NCBI RefSeq assembly: GCF_029714425.1
Contig: NZ_CP121668.1
Coordinates: 5,353,501-5,417,500, forward strand
Direction of reading: 5' to 3'
Origin: Bradyrhizobium sp. CB2312
Lineage (GTDB): Bacteria; Pseudomonadota; Alphaproteobacteria; Rhizobiales; Xanthobacteraceae
Length of the DNA: 64,000 bases
Translations under genes and position numbers: made by a program
Notes under the pieces: generated by a model
Told to the model about the DNA's origin: nothing
Database searches by the model: none
What the model saw: only the letters and a program-made list of their open reading frames with translations
In this document: positions 44,633-54,626 of the stretch, in pieces
How the letters are laid out: every line of letters begins with the position of its first letter
Position numbering within the stretch: the first letter of the stretch is position 1

Positions 44633-46884
44633 TCCCAACGCAACGCGTCATTCTCGGTGCTGGACTCGCCATCCTCCTGATCATCACCGCCGCCTCGATC
44701 GCCCTCGACGTCAAGTCGCGGTCCGATACCATCTGGGTCAATCACACTGTCCAGGTCCTGAAGAAGATCTCGGATCTGCGCGTGCTGCTGCGCCGCGCCG
44801 AGAGCGCCGCGCGCGGCTACGAAATCTACCGCAACCAGGCCTTCAGCGATGAATTCGAGGCCGCCCACGCCCAGATCGCGCCGGCGCTCGCGAGCCTCAA
44901 GCGCGACGTGCGCGACAATCCCGACCAGGTCGCGCTGCTGGAGGGCACCGAGCCGCTGGCGCTGCGCCGGATGGAGGTCGCCGCCGCGGCGATGCGCCTG
45001 CGCGCCGCGAACGACGACGCCGGCATTGCCGCGCTCCAGGGCAAGGGTGAGGGCCGCGGCCTCATGGACACGGTGATGGGCAATCTCGACCAGCTGAGCA
45101 CGGAAGAAGAAGGGCTGCTGACCGCGCGCTCCCAGGATTCGCGCCGCACCGGCATCGTGCTGCTCGGCATCGACGTCGCCGGTGCGCTGGTGATCCTGCT
45201 GCTCGTGCTGATGGTGATGCGCGAGAGCCACCGCGCCCAGAGCGCGCTCAAGAGCACGCTCGAGGAAGCCACCGCCGCCAACGAGCAGCTCGAGGCGGCG
45301 GTCGCCGAGCGCACCGAGCATCTGGTCACCGCGCATGACGAGCTGCGCCTGTCGGTCAACGTGCTCCAGAGCACCTTTCGCAGCATGGCGGAGGCGGTGC
45401 TGGTCATCGATACCGAGGGCAATGTCCTGTTGTCCAATCCGGCGGCCGAGCACATGCTGCTGCACCGGGCCGGCATGAACCTGCGCAATCTGCGCGCGCT
45501 GTCGGATGTGTTTCACGGCGACGGCATCACCCCGCTGCAGGCCGACGAGCTGCCGTCGAGGCGCGTGCTGCGCGGCGAGCATTTCGAGGCCATCGAGATG
45601 ATCGTCCGCCCGCACAACGGCAGCCCACCGCGCCACCTCATGATCAGCGGCCGGCCGATGCTGGACGGGCAAGGCGACATTTCCGGCGCGGTGCTGGTCT
45701 ATCACGACGCGACCACCACGCGCGACACCGAACGGCAGCTGCACCAGTCGCAGAAGCTGGACGCCATCGGCAAGCTGACCGGCGGCGTCGCGCACGACTT
45801 CAACAACATGCTGACCGTGATCTCCGGCAACACCGAAACGTTGGTGGCGAGCCTGAAGCAACAGCCGGAGCTCCAGCGCGTGGCGCGCCTGATCGACGAT
45901 GCCGCCGAGCGCTGCGCCGAGCTGATCCAGCACCTGCTCGCCTTCGCGCGCAAGCAGCCGCTCCAGCCGCGCAACGTCGAGATCAACGCGGCGATCACCG
46001 ACATCGCCAAGCTCTTGCGCCCCACCCTCGGCGAGCAGATCCAGATCGAGACCGTGCTGGAACAGGGACAGATGACGGCGCATATCGATCCGTCCCGGCT
46101 CACCAACGCCGTGCTCAACATGGCGATCAACGCCCGCGACGCCATGCCGAACGGCGGCAAATTGCTGCTGGAGACCCATCGCGTCGTGCTGGACGAGGCC
46201 TATGCGCAGGCCAATGCCGAGGTCGTGCCCGGCCCTTACGTGATGCTCGCGGTGAGCGACACCGGCACCGGCATGTCATCCGACATACAGCAGAAGGCAT
46301 TCGAGCCGTTCTTCACCACCAAGGAGGTCGGCAAAGGCTCTGGCCTCGGCCTCTCCATGGTCTATGGCTTCGTCAAGCAGTCCGGCGGCCACATCAAGAT
46401 CTACAGCGAGCCGGGCCACGGCACCACGATCAAGCTCTATCTGCCGCCGGGTGACGGCACGAGCGATGCGGCCGCCGCCGCGGTGCCGCAAGCCGAAGGC
46501 GGCGCCGAGACCATTTTCGTGGTCGAGGACGATCCGCTGGTGCGCAACTTCGTCACCGCGCAATTGCAGAGCCTCGGCTACAAGACCGTCGCCGCTGCGG
46601 ACAGCAAGACCGCACTGGAATTGATCGAGGCCGGCCAGGCCTTCGACCTCCTTTTCACCGACGTCGTCATCCCCGGCGGCATCAGCGGGCGCGAGCTCGC
46701 CGAGAAGGTGGCAACGCTGCGCCCTGGCGTGAAAGTGCTCTACACCTCCGGCTACACCGACAACGCCATCGTCCACCACGGCAAGCTCGACGACGGCGTG
46801 CTGCTGCTGACAAAACCCTATCGGCGAAACACGCTCGCGGAGATGATCCGGAAGGCGCTGGGCGGCGGGATGACGGCGAGTTGA
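44629..46884 (+). CDS. Hybrid sensor histidine kinase: CHASE3-PAS-HisKA-HATPase-REC
   Basis: 751 residues with a TTG start at 44629 overlapping the preceding stop. TM1 (about 7-25), CHASE3 (30-170, with 'VLLRRAESAARGYEIYR'), TM2 (about 183-204), a coiled coil, PAS (about 245-360, 'MAEAVLVIDTEGNVLLSNPA'), HisKA with His389 in GGVAHDFNNML, HATPase ('MAINARDAMPNGG', 'DTGTGM', 'GKGSGLGLSMVYG') and a C-terminal REC with Asp678 (FTDVVIPGG). The HDFNN form marks the group of hybrid kinases common in rhizobia. It senses an unknown periplasmic cue. CHASE3 links it loosely to the kinase at 29181 but the two are not close copies. Confidence 0.93.
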   Translation: MIPTQRVILGAGLAILLIITAASIALDVKSRSDTIWVNHTVQVLKKISDLRVLLRRAESAARGYEIYRNQAFSDEFEAAHAQIAPALASLKRDVRDNPDQVALLEGTEPLALRRMEVAAAAMRLRAANDDAGIAALQGKGEGRGLMDTVMGNLDQLSTEEEGLLTARSQDSRRTGIVLLGIDVAGALVILLLVLMVMRESHRAQSALKSTLEEATAANEQLEAAVAERTEHLVTAHDELRLSVNVLQSTFRSMAEAVLVIDTEGNVLLSNPAAEHMLLHRAGMNLRNLRALSDVFHGDGITPLQADELPSRRVLRGEHFEAIEMIVRPHNGSPPRHLMISGRPMLDGQGDISGAVLVYHDATTTRDTERQLHQSQKLDAIGKLTGGVAHDFNNMLTVISGNTETLVASLKQQPELQRVARLIDDAAERCAELIQHLLAFARKQPLQPRNVEINAAITDIAKLLRPTLGEQIQIETVLEQGQMTAHIDPSRLTNAVLNMAINARDAMPNGGKLLLETHRVVLDEAYAQANAEVVPGPYVMLAVSDTGTGMSSDIQQKAFEPFFTTKEVGKGSGLGLSMVYGFVKQSGGHIKIYSEPGHGTTIKLYLPPGDGTSDAAAAAVPQAEGGAETIFVVEDDPLVRNFVTAQLQSLGYKTVAAADSKTALELIEAGQAFDLLFTDVVIPGGISGRELAEKVATLRPGVKVLYTSGYTDNAIVHHGKLDDGVLLLTKPYRRNTLAEMIRKALGGGMTAS

Positions 46885-46887
46885 TTT

Positions 46888-46970
46888 GTAGGATGGGTAG
46901 AGCGAAGCGAAACCCATCAATGAATGTAACGGCGACGATGATGGGTTTCGCTTCGCTCTACCCATCCTAC
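46888..46970. repeat. Palindromic repeat family B between convergent genes
   Basis: Two 32-base arms (GTAGGATGGGTAGAGCGAAG ... and its inverse ... CTTCGCTCTACCCATCCTAC) surround a loop of about 19 bases. It begins 4 bases after the hybrid kinase stop and ends 14 bases before the convergent EamA stop, so it would fold at the 3' end of both transcripts. Other copies: 54541, 56792 (partial) and 59203 (short form). Confidence 0.93.
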
Positions 46971-46983
46971 ATGCCACGGCGCC

Positions 46984-47880
46984 CTAGCGCGTCGCCAGCA
47001 GCACCGCGGCCAGCGTGAAGATCAACCCGGCGATCTGCCCTGCCCCGAGCGGCTCGTGCAGCGCGATCGCAGAGGCGACCACGCCGATGACCGGCACCGC
47101 CATCGTCCCGATCGCGGCGACCGACGCCGGCAATCGTGCGAGCGCGGCGAACCAGCTGACATAGGCGATGCAGAACTGCACCACGGTCGAATAGAGCAGC
47201 AGCCACCATCCGACCGGCGTCACCTTGTCCAGATGCGAGGTCTCGACCAGGAGGCCGATGACCGAGATCGGCAAGCAGCCGATCCCGATCTGCCAGGCCG
47301 CAGCCGTGATCGGCGGCAGATGGATCGGATACTTCTTCGAGAATACCGTGCCGACGGCAAAGCCGAACGCGCCGGCGAGCGCCATGACGATGCCGGGCAG
47401 CTTCTCCGCGCTCGCGGCGATGCCGTTGCCGCCCATGATCGAGGCAAGGCCGGCAAAGGCCATCACCAGCCCCAGCGTCCGCAGCACCGTCGGCCGCTCG
47501 CCCAGCACCGGCCAGGCGATGATCGAGGCCCACACCGGCATGGTGTAGGCGATCAGCGCCGCCTCGCTCGCCGGCAGCCAGAGCAGCGCGAGGCCCATCA
47601 GCACCATCCAGCCGGTGACGTTGAGCACGGCGGCGGTGAGCAGTCGCGGCCAGATCGCGGGCTCGACCTTCAGGCTCTGCCGGCGGATCAACGCCAGCGC
47701 CGCGAGCAGCAGCGCGCCCAGCACGCCGGTCACCCCGCGCAGGGTCAGCGGCGGCAGCTCGGCGAGGAGGAATTTCGTCACCGGCCAATTGAAGCCCCAG
47801 CCGATCGAGGTGATCGCGAGGAACATCAGGCCGGCCGGGGCGATACGCGGCCGCGTATCCCGGCGAGTCGAATCAAGCAT
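46984..47880 (-). CDS. EamA/DMT family transporter
   Basis: 298 residues, about ten membrane helices in two EamA repeats. The first starts 'GLMFLAITSIGWGFNWPVTK', the second near 150. Substrate unknown. The proline in 'GFNWPVTKFLL' and 'LPPLTLRGVTG' are the usual signature positions of the RhaT/YdcZ branch. The start region near 47880 faces nrdJ with a 770-bp gap. It shares only family-level similarity with the EamA genes at 4417 and 5503. Confidence 0.9.
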   Translation of the reverse strand: MLDSTRRDTRPRIAPAGLMFLAITSIGWGFNWPVTKFLLAELPPLTLRGVTGVLGALLLAALALIRRQSLKVEPAIWPRLLTAAVLNVTGWMVLMGLALLWLPASEAALIAYTMPVWASIIAWPVLGERPTVLRTLGLVMAFAGLASIMGGNGIAASAEKLPGIVMALAGAFGFAVGTVFSKKYPIHLPPITAAAWQIGIGCLPISVIGLLVETSHLDKVTPVGWWLLLYSTVVQFCIAYVSWFAALARLPASVAAIGTMAVPVIGVVASAIALHEPLGAGQIAGLIFTLAAVLLATR

Positions 47881-48152
47881 GTAGGCAATCCGGCAAAATC
47901 GAGGTCAGCTTGGCCCGGATTCGCCCCCTCCACCACCACCTCGGCGGGCATGCCTGCCCTCACCTTCCGTAAGGATACGTGAGTCCCGCTGACGCAATCC
48001 CGGTCCCGAAAAATATACCTGCCCTGTGAACAGCGGGATGAAGGGTCCGTATCGTCACGGAAGACAAATTTTTTCGGTTGGGAATCCCTGAGGACTCACT
48101 GATACTTGGCTCAACAACAGGCGCGGGCTTGCCCCCTGTTATCCCCCGCAAT

Positions 48153-48199
48153 CCACCATATTTAGTATTTGATTCAGGAACTCGCACTAGTTCTTGACG
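48153..48199 (+). promoter_or_regulatory. Candidate tandem NrdR boxes upstream of nrdJ
   Basis: Box 1 is CCACCATATTTAGTAT (48153-48168), close to the NrdR consensus ACACWATATATWGTGT. Box 2 starts at 48184 (GCACTAGTTCTTGACG) and keeps the core C, W, A, T, T, W, G positions but is weaker. The starts are exactly 31 bases apart, the usual three-helical-turn spacing of NrdR box pairs. Box 2 overlaps the -35 element, consistent with repression. Confidence 0.6.
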
Positions 48200-48222
48200 G
48201 GCGCAACGGAGAGTCCTAGCTT
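48194..48222 (+). promoter_or_regulatory. Candidate sigma70-type promoter for nrdJ
   Basis: TTGACG at 48194-48199, 17 bases, TAGCTT at 48217-48222. The predicted start near 48229 gives a 5' leader of about 420 bases before the nrdJ ATG. NrdR box 2 overlaps the -35 element. Confidence 0.5.
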
Positions 48223-48650
48223 TCGGTCCGTTCGGCGCGAGTGAGTTTGCGTCCCGCCGGCACTCCCCCAAAGGGTCTCGCAAATCTTAGCTCCGCCAGC
48301 CGGCCAAAGGCTGCGGAATGAGGGCTTGTCTGCCCTCAAGAAGCGGACTTTTCGGGCGCCAGAACGGGCCGGCAAAAGGCTCGAATGGCATCGGTTGAAG
48401 AAGTGACGTTGTGGGGCGTTGAACGCATGTCGGGCTCATCCCGTTGGGGCGGATGGGCCTGGACATGCCGGCGGGATGATCGATGCACGCATCGAGCCAT
48501 CGCGCCGGGAGAAACTGGGCCGGACTCCACCGGCTGAACTGCGAAGCCTTTGGGCCGGTGGCCCTGTGAGGAAGCGCGAGAGAGAAATGACGACCCGGCA
48601 CGCTTCCAACGAGGGGCGGATCCGGTCAAAGATAAGGACGGGGCAAGACA

Positions 48651-51600
48651 ATGCGGATTGAGCGGCGCCACACCACTTCGGGACAGTCACCTTACGCCGG
48701 GATCGAGTTCCGGCTGACCACGTCGGAGATTCGCAATCCCGACGGCTCGGTCGTGTTCAAGCTGGATAACGTCGAGATCCCGACCGAATGGTCGCAGGTC
48801 GCCTCCGACGTGCTGGCCCAGAAATATTTCCGGAAAGCGGGCGTCGCCGCGCGCCTGAAGAAGGTCGAGGAGGAGTCCGTCCCCTCCTTCCTGTGGCGCT
48901 CCGTACCCGACACTGAGGCCCTTAGCCAGCTGCCCGAGAAAGAGCGCTTCGTCAGCGAGCTCAGCGCCAAGCAGGTGTTCGACCGCCTCGCCGGCTGCTG
49001 GACCTATTGGGGCTGGAAGGGCGGCTACTTCACCTCGGACGAGGACGCTCAGGCCTTCTACGACGAGCTCCGCTACATGCTCGCCATGCAGATGGTCGCG
49101 CCGAACTCGCCGCAATGGTTCAACACCGGCCTGCATTGGGCCTATGGCATCGACGGCCCCGGCCAGGGCCACTATTACGTCGACCCCTTCACCGGCAAGC
49201 TGACCAAGTCCAAGTCGGCCTATGAGCACCCGCAGCCGCATGCCTGCTTCATCCAGGGCGTAGGTGACGACCTCGTCAACGAGGGCGGCATCATGGACCT
49301 CTGGGTCCGCGAAGCCCGCCTGTTCAAATACGGCTCCGGCACCGGCTCCAACTTCTCGCGTCTGCGCGGCGAGGGCGAAAAGCTCTCGGGTGGCGGCCGC
49401 TCGTCCGGCCTGATGAGCTTCCTCAAGATCGGCGACCGCGCGGCGGGCGCGATCAAGTCGGGCGGCACCACGCGCCGCGCCGCCAAGATGGTCGTCGTCG
49501 ACGTCGATCACCCCGACATCGAGACCTATATCGACTGGAAGGTGAAGGAGGAGCAGAAGGTTGCTGCGCTGGTCACCGGCTCCAAGATCAACCAGAAGCA
49601 CCTCAAGGCGGTGCTGAAGGCCTGCGTGAATTGCGAAGGCTCGGGCGACGACTGCTTCGACCCCGAGAAGAACCCGGCGCTGCGCCGCGAGATCAAGCTC
49701 GCACGCCGCAGCCTCGTGCCTGACAATTACATCAAGCGCGTCATCCAATTCGCCAAGCAAGGCTACAAGGACATCCAGTTCGACACCTACGACACCGACT
49801 GGGATAGCGAAGCCTACCTCACGGTCTCCGGCCAGAACTCCAACAATTCGGTCTCGCTGAAGGACGACTTCCTCCGCGCCGTGGAAACGGATGGCGACTG
49901 GAATCTCAATGCCCGCACCTCCAAGAAGGTGACGAAGACGCTGAAGGCGCGCGACCTCTGGGAAAAAATTGGCTACGCCGCCTGGGCGTCGGCCGACCCG
50001 GGCCTGCACTTCAACACCACGATGAACGACTGGCACACCTGCAAGGCGTCCGGCGACATCCGCGCGTCCAATCCGTGCTCGGAATACATGTTCCTGGACG
50101 ACACGGCGTGCAACCTCGCCTCGGCGAACCTGCTCACCTTCTACAACACCACGACCAAGCAGTTCGACGTCGCCGGCTACGAGCACCTCTGCCAGCTCTG
50201 GACCATCGTGCTCGAAATCTCCGTCATGATGGCGCAGTTCCCCTCGCGCGCGATCGCCGAGCTCTCCTACGAGTTCCGCACGCTTGGCCTCGGCTACGCC
50301 AATATCGGCGGCCTCCTGATGACCATGGGTCTGTCTTATGACTCCAAGGAAGGCCGTGCGCTCTGCGGCGCGCTGACCGCTGTGATGACCGGCATCACCT
50401 ACAAGACCTCGGCCGAGATCGCGGCCGAGCTCGGCACCTTCCCGGGCTACAAGAAGAACGCCGCGCACATGCTGCGCGTCATCCGCAACCACCGCCGCGC
50501 CGCCCATGGCGAAGCCTCCGGCTACGAGGCGCTCAGCGTCAACCCGGTGCCGCTCGACCACGCCTCGTGCCCGCAAGCCGACATCGTCACACGTGCGATG
50601 GCGGCCTGGGATGCGGCGCTCGAACTCGGCGAGAAGCACGGCTATCGCAACGCCCAGACCACGGTGATCGCGCCGACCGGCACGATCGGCCTCGTGATGG
50701 ATTGCGACACCACCGGCATCGAGCCCGACTTCGCGCTGGTGAAGTTCAAGAAGCTGGCCGGCGGCGGCTACTTCAAGATCATCAACCGTGCGGTACCATC
50801 AGCGCTGCGCGCGCTCGGCTATCGCGAGAGCGAGATCGCGGAGATCGAAGCCTACGCCGTCGGCCACGGCTCGCTCTCCAACGCGCCCGGCATCAACGCC
50901 TCGACCCTCAAGGCCAAGGGCTTCACCGATGAAGCCATCGCCAAGGTCGAGAAGGCCCTGCCGACCGCCTTCGACATCAAGTTCGCCTTCAACAAGTGGA
51001 CCTTTGGCGAGGACTTCATCCGCGACCAGCTCGGCATCGGCGCCGAGGCGATCGCGGCCCCCGGTTTCGACCTGCTCCAGGCCGTGGGCTTCACCAAGCG
51101 CGAGATCGAGGCGGCCAACGTGCACATCTGCGGCGCGATGACGGTCGAAGGTGCCCCGCACCTCAAGGCCGAGCACTATCCGGTGTTCGACTGCGCCAAC
51201 CCCTGCGGCAAGATCGGCAAGCGCTACCTGTCGGTCGAGAGCCACATCCGCATGATGGCGGCGGCGCAGCCCTTCATCTCGGGTGCGATCTCCAAGACCA
51301 TCAACATGCCGAACGACGCCACGGTGGAGGACTGCAAGTCCGCCTACATGCTGTCGTGGAAACTCGCTTTGAAAGCCAACGCGCTCTATCGCGACGGCTC
51401 GAAGCTGTCCCAGCCGCTCAACTCGCAGCTCATCAGCGACGATGAGGACGAGGACGATGCGGTCGAGACGCTCTACGAGAAGCCGATGGCCGCACGCGCG
51501 ACCCAGGTCTCGGAGAAGATCGTCGAGAAGCTGGTCGAGCGCATCATCGTGATGCGCGAGCGCGAGAAGATGCCTGACCGACGCAAGGGTTACACCCAGA

Positions 51601-52418
51601 AGGCGGTCGTCGGCGGCCACAAGGTCTACCTGCGCACCGGCGAGTATGACGACGGCCGTCTCGGCGAGATCTTCATCGACATGCACAAGGAAGGCGCAGC
51701 GCTCCGCTCCTTCATCAACAATTTTGCGATCGCGGTCTCCCTCGGTCTGCAATACGGCGTGCCGCTCGACGAGTATGTCGACGCCTTCACCTTCACCCGC
51801 TTCGAGCCGGCGGGCCCCGTGCAGGGCAACGACAGCATCAAGTACGCGACCTCGATCCTCGACTACGTCTTCCGCGAGCTGGCGGTGAGCTACATGTCGC
51901 GCTTCGATCTCGCCCATGTCGATCCGACCGAGTCGAACTTCGACGCGCTCGGCAAGGGCGTCGAGGAAGGCAAGGAGCCAGACGAGACCCAGCACGCGAC
52001 CAAGCTGGTCTCGCGCGGCCTCACCCGCTCGCGGACGGACAATTTGGTCGTGATGCGCGGCGGCAGCGCCGCGGTCGCCCAAGGCAACGACAGCGCGCCA
52101 TCCGGCGGCAGCAAGGTCACCGCCCTCGCCGCGCACGGCGCAAGCGCCCGCGCCGGCGACGCCATCGAAGGCGCCGTCGCCCTGAAGCAGGAAGCCAGCC
52201 ACGACCTCTCGCCAACCGAGAAGCTCGAGGCACTGCAGTGGAGCAAGGCCGGCAGCGCCGCGACGATCGCGGCTCCCAGCAAGGCCGAGCGCCGCGCGGA
52301 AGCCAAGGCCAAGGGCTACGAGGGCGAGATGTGCTCGGAATGCGGCAACTTCACGCTGGTGCGGAATGGCACCTGCATGAAGTGCGATACTTGCGGGTCC
52401 ACGACGGGGTGTTCGTGA
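48651..52418 (+). CDS. nrdJ: Vitamin B12-dependent (class II) ribonucleoside-diphosphate reductase
   Basis: 1255 residues, full length for the long alphaproteobacterial NrdJ. ATG at 48651 with AAGGACGGGG upstream. The R1-like barrel carries '[13 protein letters not shown]' near residue 199, the active-site NPCSEY (Cys476, Glu478), '[13 protein letters not shown]' just after it, and '[20 protein letters not shown]' near 680. The C-terminal 30 residues hold CSEC, CMKCDTC and CS cysteine motifs used for reduction and zinc binding. It makes dNTPs with adenosylcobalamin, with or without oxygen. Expression probably depends on NrdR (boxes upstream). Confidence 0.98.
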   Translation: MRIERRHTTSGQSPYAGIEFRLTTSEIRNPDGSVVFKLDNVEIPTEWSQVASDVLAQKYFRKAGVAARLKKVEEESVPSFLWRSVPDTEALSQLPEKERFVSELSAKQVFDRLAGCWTYWGWKGGYFTSDEDAQAFYDELRYMLAMQMVAPNSPQWFNTGLHWAYGIDGPGQGHYYVDPFTGKLTKSKSAYEHPQPHACFIQGVGDDLVNEGGIMDLWVREARLFKYGSGTGSNFSRLRGEGEKLSGGGRSSGLMSFLKIGDRAAGAIKSGGTTRRAAKMVVVDVDHPDIETYIDWKVKEEQKVAALVTGSKINQKHLKAVLKACVNCEGSGDDCFDPEKNPALRREIKLARRSLVPDNYIKRVIQFAKQGYKDIQFDTYDTDWDSEAYLTVSGQNSNNSVSLKDDFLRAVETDGDWNLNARTSKKVTKTLKARDLWEKIGYAAWASADPGLHFNTTMNDWHTCKASGDIRASNPCSEYMFLDDTACNLASANLLTFYNTTTKQFDVAGYEHLCQLWTIVLEISVMMAQFPSRAIAELSYEFRTLGLGYANIGGLLMTMGLSYDSKEGRALCGALTAVMTGITYKTSAEIAAELGTFPGYKKNAAHMLRVIRNHRRAAHGEASGYEALSVNPVPLDHASCPQADIVTRAMAAWDAALELGEKHGYRNAQTTVIAPTGTIGLVMDCDTTGIEPDFALVKFKKLAGGGYFKIINRAVPSALRALGYRESEIAEIEAYAVGHGSLSNAPGINASTLKAKGFTDEAIAKVEKALPTAFDIKFAFNKWTFGEDFIRDQLGIGAEAIAAPGFDLLQAVGFTKREIEAANVHICGAMTVEGAPHLKAEHYPVFDCANPCGKIGKRYLSVESHIRMMAAAQPFISGAISKTINMPNDATVEDCKSAYMLSWKLALKANALYRDGSKLSQPLNSQLISDDEDEDDAVETLYEKPMAARATQVSEKIVEKLVERIIVMREREKMPDRRKGYTQKAVVGGHKVYLRTGEYDDGRLGEIFIDMHKEGAALRSFINNFAIAVSLGLQYGVPLDEYVDAFTFTRFEPAGPVQGNDSIKYATSILDYVFRELAVSYMSRFDLAHVDPTESNFDALGKGVEEGKEPDETQHATKLVSRGLTRSRTDNLVVMRGGSAAVAQGNDSAPSGGSKVTALAAHGASARAGDAIEGAVALKQEASHDLSPTEKLEALQWSKAGSAATIAAPSKAERRAEAKAKGYEGEMCSECGNFTLVRNGTCMKCDTCGSTTGCS

Positions 52419-52461
52419 GCGTGACAAACTAGGATCACCACACAAACAACTGACATTTCGA

Positions 52462-52497
52462 TGGGCGGAGGGTTAAATCCTCCGCCCACAATATTTT
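52462..52497 (+). terminator. Candidate terminator of nrdJ
   Basis: TGGGCGGAGG, 7-base loop, CCTCCGCCCA then CAATATTTTCG. The 10-bp stem is perfect but the T run is broken. Confidence 0.65.
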
Positions 52498-52624
52498 CGG
52501 TGTTAGCTTCAGGTCTGCCAACCAGATGCAGCCGGAAGAGCTGGCGGCGGAACCAATCGCCCACCATTGTTTTGAGATACGCTGACTCAGGTAGTGGGCG
52601 GCATTGACGAGTTGAGAGGCGAAA

Positions 52625-52855
52625 ATGTTCCTGACGGGACTTGGCGCACTGCTCATCTTTGGCGGACTTCTGTACATGGCACGCGCCACGATTTGGCGGG
52701 GACCACTGAGCGGTCGGGATTCGCCTCGGAAGGTTCGCGACACGCTGGAACCGCCGCGCCGGGGCTTGGGATTCCTTGGAATCGGATCGAACTGGCCGGG
52801 GATTCTTCTGATGGCCAGCGGCGCAATACTGATTGCGTCAGGCGCCAGCTTCTAG
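52625..52855 (+). CDS. Small membrane protein, unknown function
   Basis: 76 residues. ATG at 52625 with GAGAGG 5 bases upstream. Two hydrophobic helices (about 3-20 and 53-73) joined by a polar, Arg/Pro-rich loop containing 'SGRDSPRKVRDTLEPP'. I recognise no family. Size and topology resemble many small rhizobial inner-membrane proteins. It stands alone after nrdJ. Confidence 0.6.
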   Translation: MFLTGLGALLIFGGLLYMARATIWRGPLSGRDSPRKVRDTLEPPRRGLGFLGIGSNWPGILLMASGAILIASGASF

Positions 52856-53131
52856 GCTTGGCCCGATGGCCAACATGCAACTCGCAGAATGGGTGAAGCG
52901 GCCTGTCCGCCGTAGCTCGACGAGAAGGCGGAAACCCATCATGACACCACGACTGTTGACGAATTTTGCTGCGCTCTGGTTGAGCTTTGACTAGCCCTCG
53001 ATCTGGTCGACGACGAGGTCGATGACGGATCGTTGTCAGCATGGACTCCCGTTTTTATCGGCTCGATCTCCCTGAGGTCCCAGCAAGCGTAGCCCGGATG
53101 TCGCTCACACTCCATCCGGGCCACTCGCTTC

Positions 53132-53335
53132 TCACCCCTCATCATTCGCCACCGCGTGTCGACGCGCCCGTCTCGCAGCTCGCCTCGCCGCTTTCCTCGC
53201 AACCCAGCGCGCGCGAAACTGCTTTGCGGCACGAAAGGTCCGCGGTGCGACGACCTGAAATGCCAACGAGGCGATTCCAGCGACCACCCCCTTGACCACG
53301 TCGAAAGCGAAATCGGGTCCAAAATACTCCCACAC
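53132..53335 (-). CDS. Small basic protein, unknown function
   Basis: 67 residues if started at the GTG at 53335, which has AAGGAGG 8 bases upstream, a strong signal; an ATG at 53392 gives 86 residues with an unlikely start. The N-terminal half is hydrophobic (a possible membrane segment near residues 10-27), and the C-terminal half is very basic ('AARRAARRARRHAVANDEG'). No family recognised. Could be membrane-anchored with a basic cytoplasmic tail. Confidence 0.5.
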   Translation of the reverse strand: MWEYFGPDFAFDVVKGVVAGIASLAFQVVAPRTFRAAKQFRARWVARKAARRAARRARRHAVANDEG

Positions 53336-53739
53336 GACCCTGCCTCCTTCTCGCGAAGGCGCCGCCGGGCGGAATGGGTAGCTTGCGAACATGAAAAAGC
53401 CCCGTCCGTCACCGGCGGGGCCTCGGGAAAATCTCTGTACGCCCAGTTCAGCGCACGCGAAATCTCTCAGTACACCCGCTCATGGTGGACTCGATGAACC
53501 AGCTGCAAAGCATGGCGGTGCGATGAAAAACGCCCATAGCGATCACCCAGAAAATTCGAAATGCGAAGGTGCCAGATGCGCAATGCCAAACGCGCGCACG
53601 AGAGGCCGGTTGGCGGCAGATAAACAGACTGAACGGCCGCCGTCTGTGGCGTAATTCACATCTGCGATATGACATTTTTTGGGCGCAGTCCGGTTAGCCC
53701 TGCCGCTGCGCCAGCCCAGAACCCGCACAGTCAGCCAGA
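53336..53739. other. 404-bp region with an orphan terminator
   Basis: No supported protein gene. A rho-independent terminator on the minus strand lies at 53394-53421 without an upstream minus-strand gene, so a small RNA ending there is possible. Confidence 0.4.
53394..53421 (-). terminator. Orphan rho-independent terminator
   Basis: On the minus strand GCCCCG, a branched inner stem CCG-GTGA-CGG and CGGGGC are followed by TTTTTC. The signal is of good quality, but no minus-strand gene lies just upstream, and the gene at 53335 begins 59 bases after it. Confidence 0.6.
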
Positions 53740-54537
53740 ATGTCCGCTTCCAATCGTCCATTCCTCCCTCGCCTGCGCAGGGTTAGGCGGCGCGCCCGGT
53801 GGGCACGAAAGACGTTCTCGCGCGCACCACGGATGGTTCGGATCGCAGCCGGCCTGGCTATCCTGCTCGCGTCTCTCGCCCTCCTAAACATCGCCTACCA
53901 CGTCATCCGCAAGCCCACCGAACTCTTCGTCTTCGTCGGCAATTCCCTCGACAAGGATCCATCCGAGACCTGGCGTCAGTACGGCCCCCTCTTCCGCACC
54001 TACTCCACGGCAACGATCACGCCCGAATTGCTGGCCGCGCTGGCGCAAATCGAGAGCTCCGGCAATCCGGTGGCGCGCACCTACTGGCGCTGGCGGTGGA
54101 GTTTCAATCCGCTGGCGATCTACCGGCCCGCCTCCAGCGCAGTCGGCCTCTTCCAGATGACCGATCCGGCCCTCGGCGAAGCCGCACGGTTCTGTGTCCG
54201 CGGCAACGCGGTCACGGAGACCGGTTGCGGGTCCGCGTCCCTCTACATTCGCACGATCCCGAGCCACGCCATCGAGCTGGCGTCGGCGTATCTGGACCGC
54301 AATGTCGCGCTGGTTCTCGCCCTCGCGGGCGATGTGAAGGCAAGCGCCCGGCAGAAGCAGGATCTGGCCGCCTTCATTCATCTCTGCGGCGCAGGACCCG
54401 CCACGGCCTATGCGCGCCGCAAGTTTCAGATTCTGCCCGGCGAGCGGTGCGGCGATCACCTCGCCGCAAGCTATGTCGCCAGGGTCAGCGCGATGAAGCG
54501 GCAGTTTTTGCGGCTTGCGGCGGATGACGGCGGTTAG
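53740..54537 (+). CDS. Lytic transglycosylase-like protein (SLT domain)
   Basis: 265 residues. A basic N-terminus (1-33) and one membrane helix (about 34-52) place the rest outside the inner membrane. The lysozyme-like SLT domain follows with catalytic Glu105 in ALAQIESSGNP, 'SSAVGLFQMTDPALGEAARF' and the Tyr/Ala-rich 'GAGPATAYARRKFQ' helix. It should cleave glycan strands to 1,6-anhydroMurNAc ends. No strong ribosome-binding site; an ATG at 53833 is an alternative start. A family B palindrome follows, shared with the convergent desaturase gene. Confidence 0.88.
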   Translation: MSASNRPFLPRLRRVRRRARWARKTFSRAPRMVRIAAGLAILLASLALLNIAYHVIRKPTELFVFVGNSLDKDPSETWRQYGPLFRTYSTATITPELLAALAQIESSGNPVARTYWRWRWSFNPLAIYRPASSAVGLFQMTDPALGEAARFCVRGNAVTETGCGSASLYIRTIPSHAIELASAYLDRNVALVLALAGDVKASARQKQDLAAFIHLCGAGPATAYARRKFQILPGERCGDHLAASYVARVSAMKRQFLRLAADDGG

Positions 54538-54540
54538 TGC

Positions 54541-54622
54541 CGTAGGATGGGTAGAGCGAAGCGAAACCCATCAGTCCACGGATGGCTGTCGATGGGTTTC
54601 GCTTCGCTCTACCCATCCTACG
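54541..54622. repeat. Palindromic repeat family B between convergent genes
   Basis: Two perfect 32-base arms (CGTAGGATGGGTAGAGCGAA ... / ... TTCGCTCTACCCATCCTACG) with an 18-base loop. It starts 3 bases after the SLT gene stop and ends 4 bases before the desaturase stop, so each arm is effectively the 3' end of one gene. Confidence 0.95.
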
Positions 54623-54626
54623 CACC

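Larger units (their letters stand above)
47881..48650. other. 770-bp control region upstream of nrdJ
   Basis: Contains the NrdR-type boxes and promoter at 48153-48222, then about 420 bases of GC-rich leader with several inverted repeats and no convincing gene. A small frame (48419-48661, 80 residues) overlaps the nrdJ start and has no family match that I recognise. I looked for a cobalamin riboswitch and did not find its conserved core. Confidence 0.5.

Noticed and set aside
44614..46179. 521-codon minus-strand frame opposite the hybrid kinase
   Set aside because: Shadow frame; the plus strand has full CHASE3, PAS, HisKA and REC motifs.
48229..48650. Cobalamin riboswitch ahead of the B12-dependent reductase
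   Set aside because: I did not find the conserved B12-box or core helices; a covariance-model scan would decide.
48687..52445. Two long minus-strand frames (650 and 548 codons) opposite nrdJ
   Set aside because: Both are complements of the NrdJ coding frame and have shadow composition.
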